Below, in pieces: positions 14,394 to 21,985 of a stretch of 21,985 bases of DNA. Position 1 is the stretch's first letter. Each line of letters starts with the position of its first letter. The position numbers and the translations under genes are program-made. Origin of the DNA: an uncultured Collinsella sp. (GTDB taxonomy: Bacteria; Actinomycetota; Coriobacteriia; Coriobacteriales; Coriobacteriaceae); the NCBI GenBank assembly GCA_900544755.1, contig UQWQ01000029.1:1-21985 (forward strand), written 5' to 3'. The notes under the pieces are model-generated. The model was not told the origin of the DNA, searched no databases, and was given only the letters and a program-made list of their open reading frames with translations.

Positions 14394-14858
14394 TTAGGCG
14401 TCAGCCATCTCCTGCTTCATCTTCTCGATAACCTTGCGGTACTCAGGGTCGCATGCGCCCAGAATCTGCGTGGCGTAGATGGCAGCGTTCTTGGCACCGT
14501 TGATGGCCACACAGGCAACGGGCACGCCCGAAGGCATCTGCACCATCGACAGCAGCGAGTCCATACCACCCAGATCGCTCGTCTTCATAGGCACGCCGAT
14601 GACCGGCAGCGGCGTAAAGGCCGCCACGACACCGCCCAGGTGAGCAGCCTTGCCCGCAGCAGCGATAATCACCTTGATGCCGCGGTCAGCAGCAGTCGAG
14701 GCCCACTCATGGACCTTCGCCGGCGTACGGTGCGCGCTTGCAATCACGAGCTCATAGGGCACGCCTAGCGCCTCGAGCTCGGCGGTGCAACCTTCCATCA
14801 CGCCCAGATCGGACTTGGAGCCCATGATGATCCCGACAACCGGCTTCTGATCTGCCAT
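14394..14858 (-). CDS. purE: N5-carboxyaminoimidazole ribonucleotide mutase
   Basis: 154 aa. Converts N5-CAIR to CAIR in purine synthesis (class I PurE, normally paired with PurK, which is not in this window). Signatures are VGIIMGSKSDLGVM (phosphate and substrate loop), VIASAHRTPAKV (catalytic His) and AAAGKAAHLGGVVAAFTPLPVIGVP. The frame opens at a TTG (14864), but AGGAGG is only 2 nt from it and 9 nt from the ATG at 14858, so the latter is used. It is separated from purF-purM-purN by 3 kb and the CmpB-like, MoaE-like and sortase genes. A -10 element lies at 14925-14930. Confidence 0.95.
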   Translation of the reverse strand: MADQKPVVGIIMGSKSDLGVMEGCTAELEALGVPYELVIASAHRTPAKVHEWASTAADRGIKVIIAAAGKAAHLGGVVAAFTPLPVIGVPMKTSDLGGMDSLLSMVQMPSGVPVACVAINGAKNAAIYATQILGACDPEYRKVIEKMKQEMADA

Positions 14859-14924
14859 AAACAAAGACCTCCTGTTGAGAGCGGTGACGCGGCGAATCCG
14901 CGACCCTTAACTGCAAATAATTCA

Positions 14925-14930
14925 AGTATA
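14925..14930 (-). promoter_or_regulatory. Putative -10 box of the purE-sortase unit
   Basis: TATACT on the minus strand, 67 bp before the purE ATG. The hexamer at the -35 distance is poor (CCGAAC). It lies just downstream of the GH31 terminator, consistent with a new transcription unit beginning here. Confidence 0.4.
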
Positions 14931-15013
14931 GCCGCCGATGCTGATGTGTTCGGCGGGAGACGGAACGCTTTGCGAGATTAAGGCCGAAGGATCGGAGCTT
15001 TCCGCCTACATTC

Positions 15014-15057
15014 AAAAAGCGTGCCCACCGTCCTTGGGTGGGACGGCGGGCACGCTT
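15014..15057 (-). terminator. Rho-independent terminator of the GH31 gene
   Basis: 15017-15033 pairs with 15041-15057 with a single mismatch (17-bp stem, 7-nt loop). On the minus strand it is followed by TTTTT. It lies 19 bp after the GH31 stop codon (15076-15078). Confidence 0.9.
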
Positions 15058-15075
15058 GCTTAGCTGTTGCTGGGG

Positions 15076-18000
15076 CTACTTAGCCTTGCTGCGACGATGG
15101 AAGAAAGCGCCGATCGCGGCGATGATGGCGCCAAGACCACCGACGGTCGCGACGGTCGCCGCCGTCTGGTCTCCGGTATTGGGAATCGCCGAACCGTTCT
15201 TCTTGCTGCCCTGGGCCTTGTCGCCTGCGGGCTTGCCCGCCTGGTTGCCGCCGTTCGAGCCATTGCCGGAACCCTGGTTGCCCGAGCCGCCCTGATTGCC
15301 GGAATCGGCATCCTTGAGGCTCTCAATAGCCAGCTTGAGCTGGTCATAGGCCGCCTGGAGCTGGGTGTCGGAAGCATTCTCATCACCCAAGACGTCCTCG
15401 GCGTAGGTAATGGCATCCGTCAGGGCCTTGACAGACTCGGCCGTCTTGCCCCTGGTGTCAGTCTCCTTCGCCTGCTTGACCAGGGCCTTGAGCTGCTTCT
15501 TAGTCGGATTCTCGACCGGGGCCACCGGGGTCTTCTCGAGCGCGCCGCGGGCGCTCTCGAGCGCCCTGAGCGCCTGGTCGACCTCGTCCTGCGTGGCGTT
15601 CTCGTCGCTCAAGATGGTGCGGGCGCTCGCCAGGGCGTTCTCGAGCGCCGTCCAGGAGGCCTCGGTGTAGTCACCGGCCTTGAGGTCGCCGGCAGCAACC
15701 TCGGCATCAACCTTTTCGATCGCGGCGGCGAGATCATCCTTCGCCACCGGATCGGGGACGGCCGTACCGTAGAACTTGAGCTCCGCCATGCTGCAGTAGG
15801 CATCAACGTTGCCACCGCCGGCGTGAATCACCTTGACGGTCACGTAGCGACCGCGCGCGGCGCCAAAGCTCATCTGTTTCCAGTCGCCACGGTCGGTGAG
15901 CACGCGGCCGTCGTTGTCGAAGGCGAACGTACCCATCGACGCGGCGGTGCCCATCTCATAACCGTCGGCAGTGTCGGAGACCAGTATCTCGGCCTCGAAG
16001 ATATCGCCGTTAGTGCCGCCGTCCTGGCGCGGCAGGAACGTGACGTCGGTGAGATCGTAGTCGCGGCCCAGGTCGACACTCAGATACTGGGGCATACCGG
16101 TCCCATGGGCCCAGTCGCTGTGCCAAAGCGTCCGCTCGTCGCCGTCGAGAGCGTTGACGGCGTTGCTGCCCTCGTAGTCGGCCTCACTCGAGAAGCCGGC
16201 CACCTTGACGTTCTTGCGGTTCTCGGGCGTGTTGATAAGAATCTTCTCATCGACAGGGCGCATCTTGAGGCCGTCGATTGCCTTCTCGATCTTGGCTGTG
16301 GCGTCTGCGACATCCTTCTTGCTATAGCTGCCTTGGCCGCCGTCGAGGAGCTTCTGAGCCGCCTCGACCGCAGCGGTGAGAGCTGCATAGGAATCCTTAG
16401 TGTAGACGGACTCGCTGTAGCCCGCGGCCTTGGAAAGCGCTGCCACGAGCGCAGAGGTATCGACACCAGCCTTGACCTCGACCTCATAGGATGCGGTCTT
16501 GGAGGGGTCGAGTACCGACGCCACCGTGATCTTTGCCTTGCCGGCCTTGTTGGCACGCAGGTAGTAGCTCACGCTATCGCCAGCCTGAACAGCGGAGACG
16601 CTTACCACAGAGGGGTCGGAGCTCTCGACCGTCACATAGGGGTAGCCGGCGCTCTCAGGCGTGGCCTTGGCGTCGACGAGCGTAACGTCGCCTTCAAAGA
16701 ACTCGGTCTGGTTCTTGCCTAGCTCGACACCCTCGATGGCCCCGACACCCTGCGTGTAGTTGAAGTTGACCTCACGCAGTGTGAGCATCTGGTCACCCGA
16801 TGCCTCAAGCGGCGTGACCTCGACCTTGGTCGCCTTCTTGCCCTTGTTCTCGGCAGAGAGGCCAAAGGCGTAGCGAGCCTGGAAGGAATCGTACTCCCCG
16901 CCCGCGAACTCTTGGGTCGAGCCATCCTCGAACGTCACGACAGCCTTGATCTTCTGCACGGTTCCGTTGCCACCGTTGCGGTTAACGACCTCGACACTAT
17001 CGAGTTTCGACGGCGTCTTAAATGCGAATGTCATCGTGGTGGGAAGCTTCACGTAACTCGGAAGCTTACCCTCGCTGCCCCAGTTGGGCTCCCAGTCCCA
17101 TAGGAACTCAAAGCCGTTGTCGCCCTCGTTATTATCGAACAGCGCGTTATAGCTCTTCTGCTGGATAAGTTTCTCGACGTTGGTCCCGTCGTCGGTCGTG
17201 AGCTCATCGTTGGTCATCGTGATGTTGAAGGCATCCTGACCGTACTCGGCGACCGTTGGCTGAGGAACATCCGGCATCGTCACCGTGCCGTCGCTCGCAA
17301 ACTCAAGTGCGTCGCATGCCGGACCGATGAGCCAAGATGTCGAGGGCAGTTCGACCTTGCCGGCGGTCTTGGCCTTGAGCTTGAAACTCGCCACCGCGCC
17401 GGTACCGTTGTAGAGCTTGCCATCGCCGCGGTTGGCAAAGGCGAGATTGATAGTCTGCGTTCTGTCCGCGAACTGGACCTTCTCGCGAGACAGGTTCTCC
17501 ATGCCGGCAGTCGAGCCGTCCTGCGCGATGCTCTCGGACACAAACTCGAACTGGTCGCTCTTGAAGTTGACGAGAGCGCCCAGGGCGTTGACGTTCTTGG
17601 CGTCGGCCGCATAGACATCAACGGTGATCTCATCACCGGCCTCGACCTCGGTCTTGCTCGGAATCACCGCGAGCGAACCGGCGACCTTGCCCTTTTGTTT
17701 AGTGCCGCCGTCAAGACCCGCCATGGTGAACGAGTAATCGTAGACGTCGTAAACGCCGTTATCGTTGAGGTCGGCGAAGTGGTCGCGGATCTGCGAACCG
17801 AACGTCGGGGTATCGGGCTCGCGATTCTCGAGGCCCAGATAGTTCTTCATGTTGGAGTAGTCTCCGTCGGAGATCGTGGCCTTGTTGAGGTTGGAGCCCA
17901 CGGCGAAGCCATCCGTGCCGTCGGTCTTGTAGATGGCAATCTCGGACGCGGAGAAGAAATTGCCGACCGAGGCGAGCGGTGTCATGCGCACGTAACGGGC

Positions 18001-21000
18001 GGCCACGGTGCCGTCAAACGCTACCGTCTTACAATCAGCGGAACGTGCCCAATCGACCTCCTGGCTCGTCCAGTGGACGCCATCGAGACTCGTCTCAACA
18101 CGCATCTTGGTCACAGTGCCGTTGCCGGCGTCATCGCGCGGATAGTACTCGAGCTTATCGAGCTTGTAAGCGCGTCCATAGTCAACGGTAAGCGCCTTGC
18201 CCAGATCGTTGCCACCGGAGTGGAAACCGCCGTCGCCCGACTGGAACTCATGGTCGAAGGCGAGCTCGGCCTTATGGCTGCCGTAAAGCGAGCCCTCCCA
18301 GGTGATTTGCTCGGCGTCGGGGACGTTCCGCCACGGATCGAGTGCGGAGTTCGCCTCGAGCACATCGCTCCAGGCGGAGTAACCCTCGGCGTTGCGCGAA
18401 CGAATCTGGTAGGTGTGCTTGCTATTGTAGGCGAGGTCGGTGTGCGTGAACTCGGCCGCATCACCCACGGCAAACACAGTGCCGTCGACCTTAAGGTCGT
18501 AGGAGGTAGCACCATCGACCTTTCCCCAGGTGAGCTTGATGCTCGTTGGGGTCGTGACGTCCTCGGGGGCAGCAAGGTTCGTGGGTGCGGAGAGGTTCTC
18601 GTTGAGGCGATCGGCTGTGAGCGTGGCGTCGGCGTTCACGAAACCGCCCAGCTCAAGCGTCTGCGCCGCTGCAGCAACATCGGTCTTCGCGAACTTGACG
18701 TAGACCTTGGGGTTCGTGGTGATCTTGGTGTTGTTGAAGCTCTCGCCCTGCTCGGCCTCGGTGCCGTCCGCATCGCTGCCGTAGTGGTTGAGGTTGGGGG
18801 TCTCGCTGTAGAAGTAGACCGCCTGGCCGGCCTCGGGGGTCGCGGCGTCAAAGGTCTCCTGCGAGTCGACCTCAACCACGTTGAGTGCGGATCCGCCGTT
18901 CTTGGCGACAACGCTCGTGGGCTTGGCGGACACATTGGCCACGAAGGTCGTGGTGCGGTTGGAGTCGTAGCCGTTGTAGCCGCCCTGCGAGGCCTCGGCG
19001 GTAAAGGTCGCGGTGCCGCCTGCGGCCTTGGAGCTGTAGACGGTGCTCACATGCTCACCGTAGGAGATATTGTCGATCGTGCCGTAGGAATCGTCCTCAG
19101 TCGTGTTGTTTTCGATGGAGGAGCCGTCGTCCTCGTACTGCGTAAAGGTGCCGTCGCCCTCGGTGGCGAAGAACTCGACGATACGCTGGCTGCGGTCGGT
19201 ACCCTTGGTGTTGGTGTCGCTCACGGCCTCGGGGTTGTTGTTCTCGGCGTACATCGGCACGATAGCGTTGGCCTTCACAAACAGCGGCAGCTTCCAAAGC
19301 GGAGCCTCGTAGTTGTTGAGAACCTGGCCGCCGCGATACTGCTTACCCGAGAAGTAATCGATCCAGATGGTGGGATTCTCGTCGGTGCCGTAGTTGGGGA
19401 GGTAAATCCCATTGCGAATGTCGTTGCCGTTCTCGTCTGCCTGGGTATCCTGATACACCGGTGCCACTAGGAAGTTCTCACCGAACATATACTGGTACTG
19501 CGTCGAAGTGCTTGCGGCGTACTCGGAGTTGTCGGAAAGCAGCATGGCGCGGATCATGGGCAGGCCGGCATCGCCGTTACCCGTGTCGATGTTGGCCGCC
19601 GAGGCCGCGCTCGTGTAGATATAGGGCATGAGCTGCGCCTTGAGCTTGAGGTAGAAGCGCGAGATGCCTGTGTAGGGATCGCCGTGCGTCATGGGCGATT
19701 TACGGTAGGTGCCCCAACCGTCCATGTCGAGCATAGAGGGCGTGAACGTCTTCCACTGGTAGTCACGCGCAGAGATGATGGGGTCGCCGCCAAAGATGCC
19801 ATCCATGTCGGAGCCGATGTTGGGGTTGCCCGAAAGACTCTGACCGATATACGTGGGGATATGGAAGCGAATGTACTCCCAGTTACCGCCATACTGGTCG
19901 CCGGTCCAAATGCCACCAAAGCGCTGCGTGCCGGCCCAACCATCGAGCGTGATGATGTTGGGGCGCTTGTTAGCGCCGGTCGTCACCGTGTCATAAGCTG
20001 TCTTGATGCCATTAAGACCAAAGGAGTAGCCAGATCCAACCCAGGCAACGTCGGTCTTAAGGGTAGAGATGCCTCCCGTCTTGACCTCGGCGTCGAAGTC
20101 GCGAAGCAGGTGCCACGGGGTCTCGGAGTTGCTGTCGGGCTCAAGGTTGGACTGGGTCCACAAGCCCGTGCTCACACCCTTGGAGTTGGCATACTCGGTG
20201 AACTTCTTAAGGTTGTCGACATTGGCACGCACAGCGTTAAGACGGTCAGCCGAGCTCGTTCCGTCGGAGTTGACGCCGCCGGTCTTGTAGTAACCGTTCT
20301 GGCCATAGCCGGCGCCGTAGCCGTCGTTCGGCAGGAACCAACCGAGCGGCATGTCGTTGTCCTCGTAGTCATCGATAACCTGCCGAGCAGAGAACTGGCG
20401 GTCGAAATCGGTCGCTTTCATGTTCTCGGTATCAACCGAAGGGCCCTCACCGTTGAGCGTCTCGGCCGCAAGTGTGCCGTCGAGCTTGTAGCCCGTCGAC
20501 ATGCCAGACTCGTACTTAACGTCGCCCTTCTCGCTCGAGGACTTGCTGCCCTTGGTCTCCCACTTCTTTTGACCCGAGGTCGTTGACCAGCCATCACGGT
20601 TATAGGCATTAAGATGACCAAGGTAGAACCCGTACTCGGGCAGCAGCACCGGGTTACCGGTCACCTTGTAGTAGTCCTGCAGCATCTCGGTTGCCACGTT
20701 CGAAGCGCCCTCGTTGGTCGCCACGAAGTAATAGGCATCAAACTCATTCTCGCTGTGCAAAGTCGTGACCGTCGATGAGTCCGTGGAACCGAAGTCGTAG
20801 GAACCCTCTGCAAACGTGTTTCGGAGTACGCCGTAGCCGTCACTCGTCCAATAAAACGGGCTGGGCGAGGCAACGCCGCCATCGGTCCAGTTGTTCGTGT
20901 TGGAGATGGCGATGGTCTGGTTGGTGTGCAGGAAGCGTCCGTTCTGGGTGCCGCCGCCAAAGAAGTTCTCGGACTTCTCCTTGGCGAGCGTCTGGACGGT

Positions 21001-21489
21001 ACCCTTCTTATCAAGGTCGAGGGACGCGGACTCGGAAACCACGACACGGTCGCCTGACTTGATACTCATCTTGCCAGTCGCCTTGTCCAGGATCACGGTC
21101 GCCTTTCCGCCGGTGATCTCGATAGTGTCGCCCTTGTCGGCAACCGTCGCACTCGGCTTGCTGTAGGTGTCCGAGGTATCGGGCTGAGCCTGGATTTTAG
21201 CCGTGTGGGACTTACTGCGCGGTGTGGCGTAATCGGAAAACTTACCCTTGGGGTCGACGTTATAACGGAAAATACCGTCCTCGAGGAACGTAATACGGCC
21301 CTTGATGCCGTCAGCGAAATCGATGTCGACGACATTCGAGGCAGACTGGGACACGGTCGCTGAGTCGACGCCCTTGAGTGGCGTGGCAATCGCCTGCTGG
21401 GGATTGGCAAACACGAGCGTCGCTGCAGTGGCAACGAGGACCGCGCTTCCCTTCACCCACCGTTTCGTAAAAATGGAATTCCTGCGCAC
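15076..21489 (-). CDS. Secreted, wall-anchored multi-modular GH31 glycoside hydrolase (TIM-barrel, discoidin, cohesin/dockerin and FIVAR modules)
   Basis: 2137 aa. Order by residue: signal peptide 1-36; beta-sandwich 37-283; GH31 barrel 284-655 with probable nucleophile Asp480 (KTDVAWVGSGYSFG) and acid/base Asp531 (IWTGDQYGG); beta-strands 656-764; DUF5110-like 765-880; Fn3 965-1049; discoidin/CBM32-like 1060-1195; dockerin-like 1196-1262 (DLNDNGVYDVYD); cohesin-like 1268-1400; discoidin-like 1410-1580; Ig-like 1585-1672; FIVAR 1674-1743; CBM32-like 1747-1910; FIVAR 1914-1985 and 1990-2062; Gly/Asn/Ser linker; IPNTG at 2102-2106, a hydrophobic helix and RRSKAK. It should sit on the cell wall and remove alpha-linked sugars from host or dietary glycans. 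The signature differs from the WxDMNE of alpha-glucosidases; GalNAc or galactose specificity is my inference. The start is GTG at 21489 with AAAGGAGA 5 nt upstream. Module edges are approximate. Confidence 0.92.
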   Translation of the reverse strand: MRRNSIFTKRWVKGSAVLVATAATLVFANPQQAIATPLKGVDSATVSQSASNVVDIDFADGIKGRITFLEDGIFRYNVDPKGKFSDYATPRSKSHTAKIQAQPDTSDTYSKPSATVADKGDTIEITGGKATVILDKATGKMSIKSGDRVVVSESASLDLDKKGTVQTLAKEKSENFFGGGTQNGRFLHTNQTIAISNTNNWTDGGVASPSPFYWTSDGYGVLRNTFAEGSYDFGSTDSSTVTTLHSENEFDAYYFVATNEGASNVATEMLQDYYKVTGNPVLLPEYGFYLGHLNAYNRDGWSTTSGQKKWETKGSKSSSEKGDVKYESGMSTGYKLDGTLAAETLNGEGPSVDTENMKATDFDRQFSARQVIDDYEDNDMPLGWFLPNDGYGAGYGQNGYYKTGGVNSDGTSSADRLNAVRANVDNLKKFTEYANSKGVSTGLWTQSNLEPDSNSETPWHLLRDFDAEVKTGGISTLKTDVAWVGSGYSFGLNGIKTAYDTVTTGANKRPNIITLDGWAGTQRFGGIWTGDQYGGNWEYIRFHIPTYIGQSLSGNPNIGSDMDGIFGGDPIISARDYQWKTFTPSMLDMDGWGTYRKSPMTHGDPYTGISRFYLKLKAQLMPYIYTSAASAANIDTGNGDAGLPMIRAMLLSDNSEYAASTSTQYQYMFGENFLVAPVYQDTQADENGNDIRNGIYLPNYGTDENPTIWIDYFSGKQYRGGQVLNNYEAPLWKLPLFVKANAIVPMYAENNNPEAVSDTNTKGTDRSQRIVEFFATEGDGTFTQYEDDGSSIENNTTEDDSYGTIDNISYGEHVSTVYSSKAAGGTATFTAEASQGGYNGYDSNRTTTFVANVSAKPTSVVAKNGGSALNVVEVDSQETFDAATPEAGQAVYFYSETPNLNHYGSDADGTEAEQGESFNNTKITTNPKVYVKFAKTDVAAAAQTLELGGFVNADATLTADRLNENLSAPTNLAAPEDVTTPTSIKLTWGKVDGATSYDLKVDGTVFAVGDAAEFTHTDLAYNSKHTYQIRSRNAEGYSAWSDVLEANSALDPWRNVPDAEQITWEGSLYGSHKAELAFDHEFQSGDGGFHSGGNDLGKALTVDYGRAYKLDKLEYYPRDDAGNGTVTKMRVETSLDGVHWTSQEVDWARSADCKTVAFDGTVAARYVRMTPLASVGNFFSASEIAIYKTDGTDGFAVGSNLNKATISDGDYSNMKNYLGLENREPDTPTFGSQIRDHFADLNDNGVYDVYDYSFTMAGLDGGTKQKGKVAGSLAVIPSKTEVEAGDEITVDVYAADAKNVNALGALVNFKSDQFEFVSESIAQDGSTAGMENLSREKVQFADRTQTINLAFANRGDGKLYNGTGAVASFKLKAKTAGKVELPSTSWLIGPACDALEFASDGTVTMPDVPQPTVAEYGQDAFNITMTNDELTTDDGTNVEKLIQQKSYNALFDNNEGDNGFEFLWDWEPNWGSEGKLPSYVKLPTTMTFAFKTPSKLDSVEVVNRNGGNGTVQKIKAVVTFEDGSTQEFAGGEYDSFQARYAFGLSAENKGKKATKVEVTPLEASGDQMLTLREVNFNYTQGVGAIEGVELGKNQTEFFEGDVTLVDAKATPESAGYPYVTVESSDPSVVSVSAVQAGDSVSYYLRANKAGKAKITVASVLDPSKTASYEVEVKAGVDTSALVAALSKAAGYSESVYTKDSYAALTAAVEAAQKLLDGGQGSYSKKDVADATAKIEKAIDGLKMRPVDEKILINTPENRKNVKVAGFSSEADYEGSNAVNALDGDERTLWHSDWAHGTGMPQYLSVDLGRDYDLTDVTFLPRQDGGTNGDIFEAEILVSDTADGYEMGTAASMGTFAFDNDGRVLTDRGDWKQMSFGAARGRYVTVKVIHAGGGNVDAYCSMAELKFYGTAVPDPVAKDDLAAAIEKVDAEVAAGDLKAGDYTEASWTALENALASARTILSDENATQDEVDQALRALESARGALEKTPVAPVENPTKKQLKALVKQAKETDTRGKTAESVKALTDAITYAEDVLGDENASDTQLQAAYDQLKLAIESLKDADSGNQGGSGNQGSGNGSNGGNQAGKPAGDKAQGSKKNGSAIPNTGDQTAATVATVGGLGAIIAAIGAFFHRRSKAK

Positions 21490-21529
21490 CTGGTCTCCTT
21501 TCTCCAGAGATGCTGAGGTGCCGAGGACG

Positions 21530-21539
21530 CCCCCCCCCC
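21530..21539 (-). promoter_or_regulatory. Homopolymer of ten C (ten G on the coding strand) in the GH31 leader
   Basis: A run of ten identical bases begins 40 bp before the GTG start of the GH31 gene. Such tracts slip during replication and can vary expression. An ATG at 21547 lies just upstream of the tract. It is out of frame with GH31 at ten G but would be in frame at nine, although no Shine-Dalgarno precedes it. Assembly error in the tract length is also possible. Confidence 0.6.
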
Positions 21540-21985
21540 GGCAGCATGGGAAAACGTATCAAACGGGGATGTTCGGTACATTCCGCACAATGGGGCCACC
21601 CGTTACCAAGGGGCCAACTGGTAGTAACCAGATAGCCACCTACTAGGTCATATCAATATATGGGAGCACTTGCGCAACCAAGTTCGGAAGTCCGCCAGCG
21701 GCAGTAAAATGAGCGTCAACGGCAAGGTGGGCTTAATAAGCCATACCAATTGGTTCTTCAGTCAAATACCAATCTAGCAAAAATGTACTGTTTATCTGGT
21801 ATTACACAGACCATACCTTTCCCTCGGGAACTGGGCTTCGCGAAGTTTCCCGAGAGAAAAGCTCGACCGCCGCCCTGCGACCTACCGGGGATTGCCATGA
21901 CGTACGTTGGCTGATTTGGTTTGGAATGAGATGTTGACGGAGGGTGGTGGACAGTTAGTTCAGATTTGTATTTTTTGGCCGGGTC
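21540..21985. other. Gene-free upstream region with palindromes
   Basis: No convincing gene is seen in this stretch. It holds a possible minus-strand promoter, TTGATA (21651-21656) and TATCTG (21629-21634) with a 16-nt spacer. There is a perfect 10-bp palindrome ACCAATTGGT at 21745-21754. A hairpin pairs CTCGGGAA (21823-21830) with TTCCCGAG (21847-21854) and encloses the palindrome CTTCGCGAAG (21836-21845). No T-tract follows that hairpin. These may be operator sites for the GH31 gene or belong to a gene beyond the window edge. Confidence 0.4.

Noticed and set aside
15067..19470. Long plus-strand open frames (551 and 591 codons) opposite the GH31 gene
   Set aside because: They mirror the codon bias of the real gene, have no start signals of note and no domain pattern.
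21823..21854. Terminator upstream of GH31
   Set aside because: The stem is good but neither strand has a T-tract after it.
1..21985. tRNA, rRNA, insertion sequence or prophage genes
   Set aside because: No cloverleaf, rRNA motif, transposase, integrase or phage structural gene was found on either strand.

Overview
The window looks like a chromosomal segment of a GC-rich, host-associated Actinomycetota. A gut coriobacterium such as Collinsella fits best. This is inferred from the codon bias, a wall-anchored multi-modular glycosidase, a class B sortase, a Tat-dependent solute-binding lipoprotein and GGGGAC-type intergenic palindromes. No database comparison was possible. Fourteen of the fifteen genes I can support are on the minus strand; only the CmpB-like membrane protein is on the plus strand. 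The large plus-strand open frames are shadows of the minus-strand genes.

Layout from left to right: (1) 40-710, a cytidylate kinase-like protein with a strong terminator. (2) 881-3910, a four-gene polar amino-acid ABC importer (ATPase, binding lipoprotein, two permeases). (3) 3911-4255, a gap packed with palindromes. (4) 4256-5974, a YqeY-like protein and a membrane-anchored parvulin-type foldase. (5) 6162-7503, a lone PTS EIIA domain preceded by a toxin-antitoxin pair (RelB/DinJ-like antitoxin plus PIN_3 toxin) with its own promoter and operator. (6) 7648-11267, the purine genes purF, purM and purN, transcribed in that order. (7) 11555-12784 (+), a CmpB-like membrane protein with a near-consensus promoter, sharing a two-way terminator with (8) a degenerate MoaE-like protein. 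(9) 13359-14858, a class B sortase directly downstream of purE. (10) 15076-21489, a 2137-residue secreted, wall-anchored GH31 enzyme. (11) 21490-21985, a gene-free upstream region containing a run of ten C.

How the parts fit together: purF, purM, purN and purE supply four steps of de novo IMP synthesis. The GH31 protein carries two discoidin/CBM32-like modules, a third discoidin-like module, three FIVAR modules, cohesin-like and dockerin-like modules and an IPNTG sorting signal, and the class B sortase two genes downstream is a candidate anchoring enzyme. The most interesting system is this surface enzyme. Its active-site signature is unlike the usual alpha-glucosidase form and suggests a mucin O-glycan or GalNAc-directed GH31, and the C/G homopolymer 40 bases before its start could be a phase-variation switch. 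A second theme is the set of palindromic elements, several of which begin within a few bases of a stop codon.
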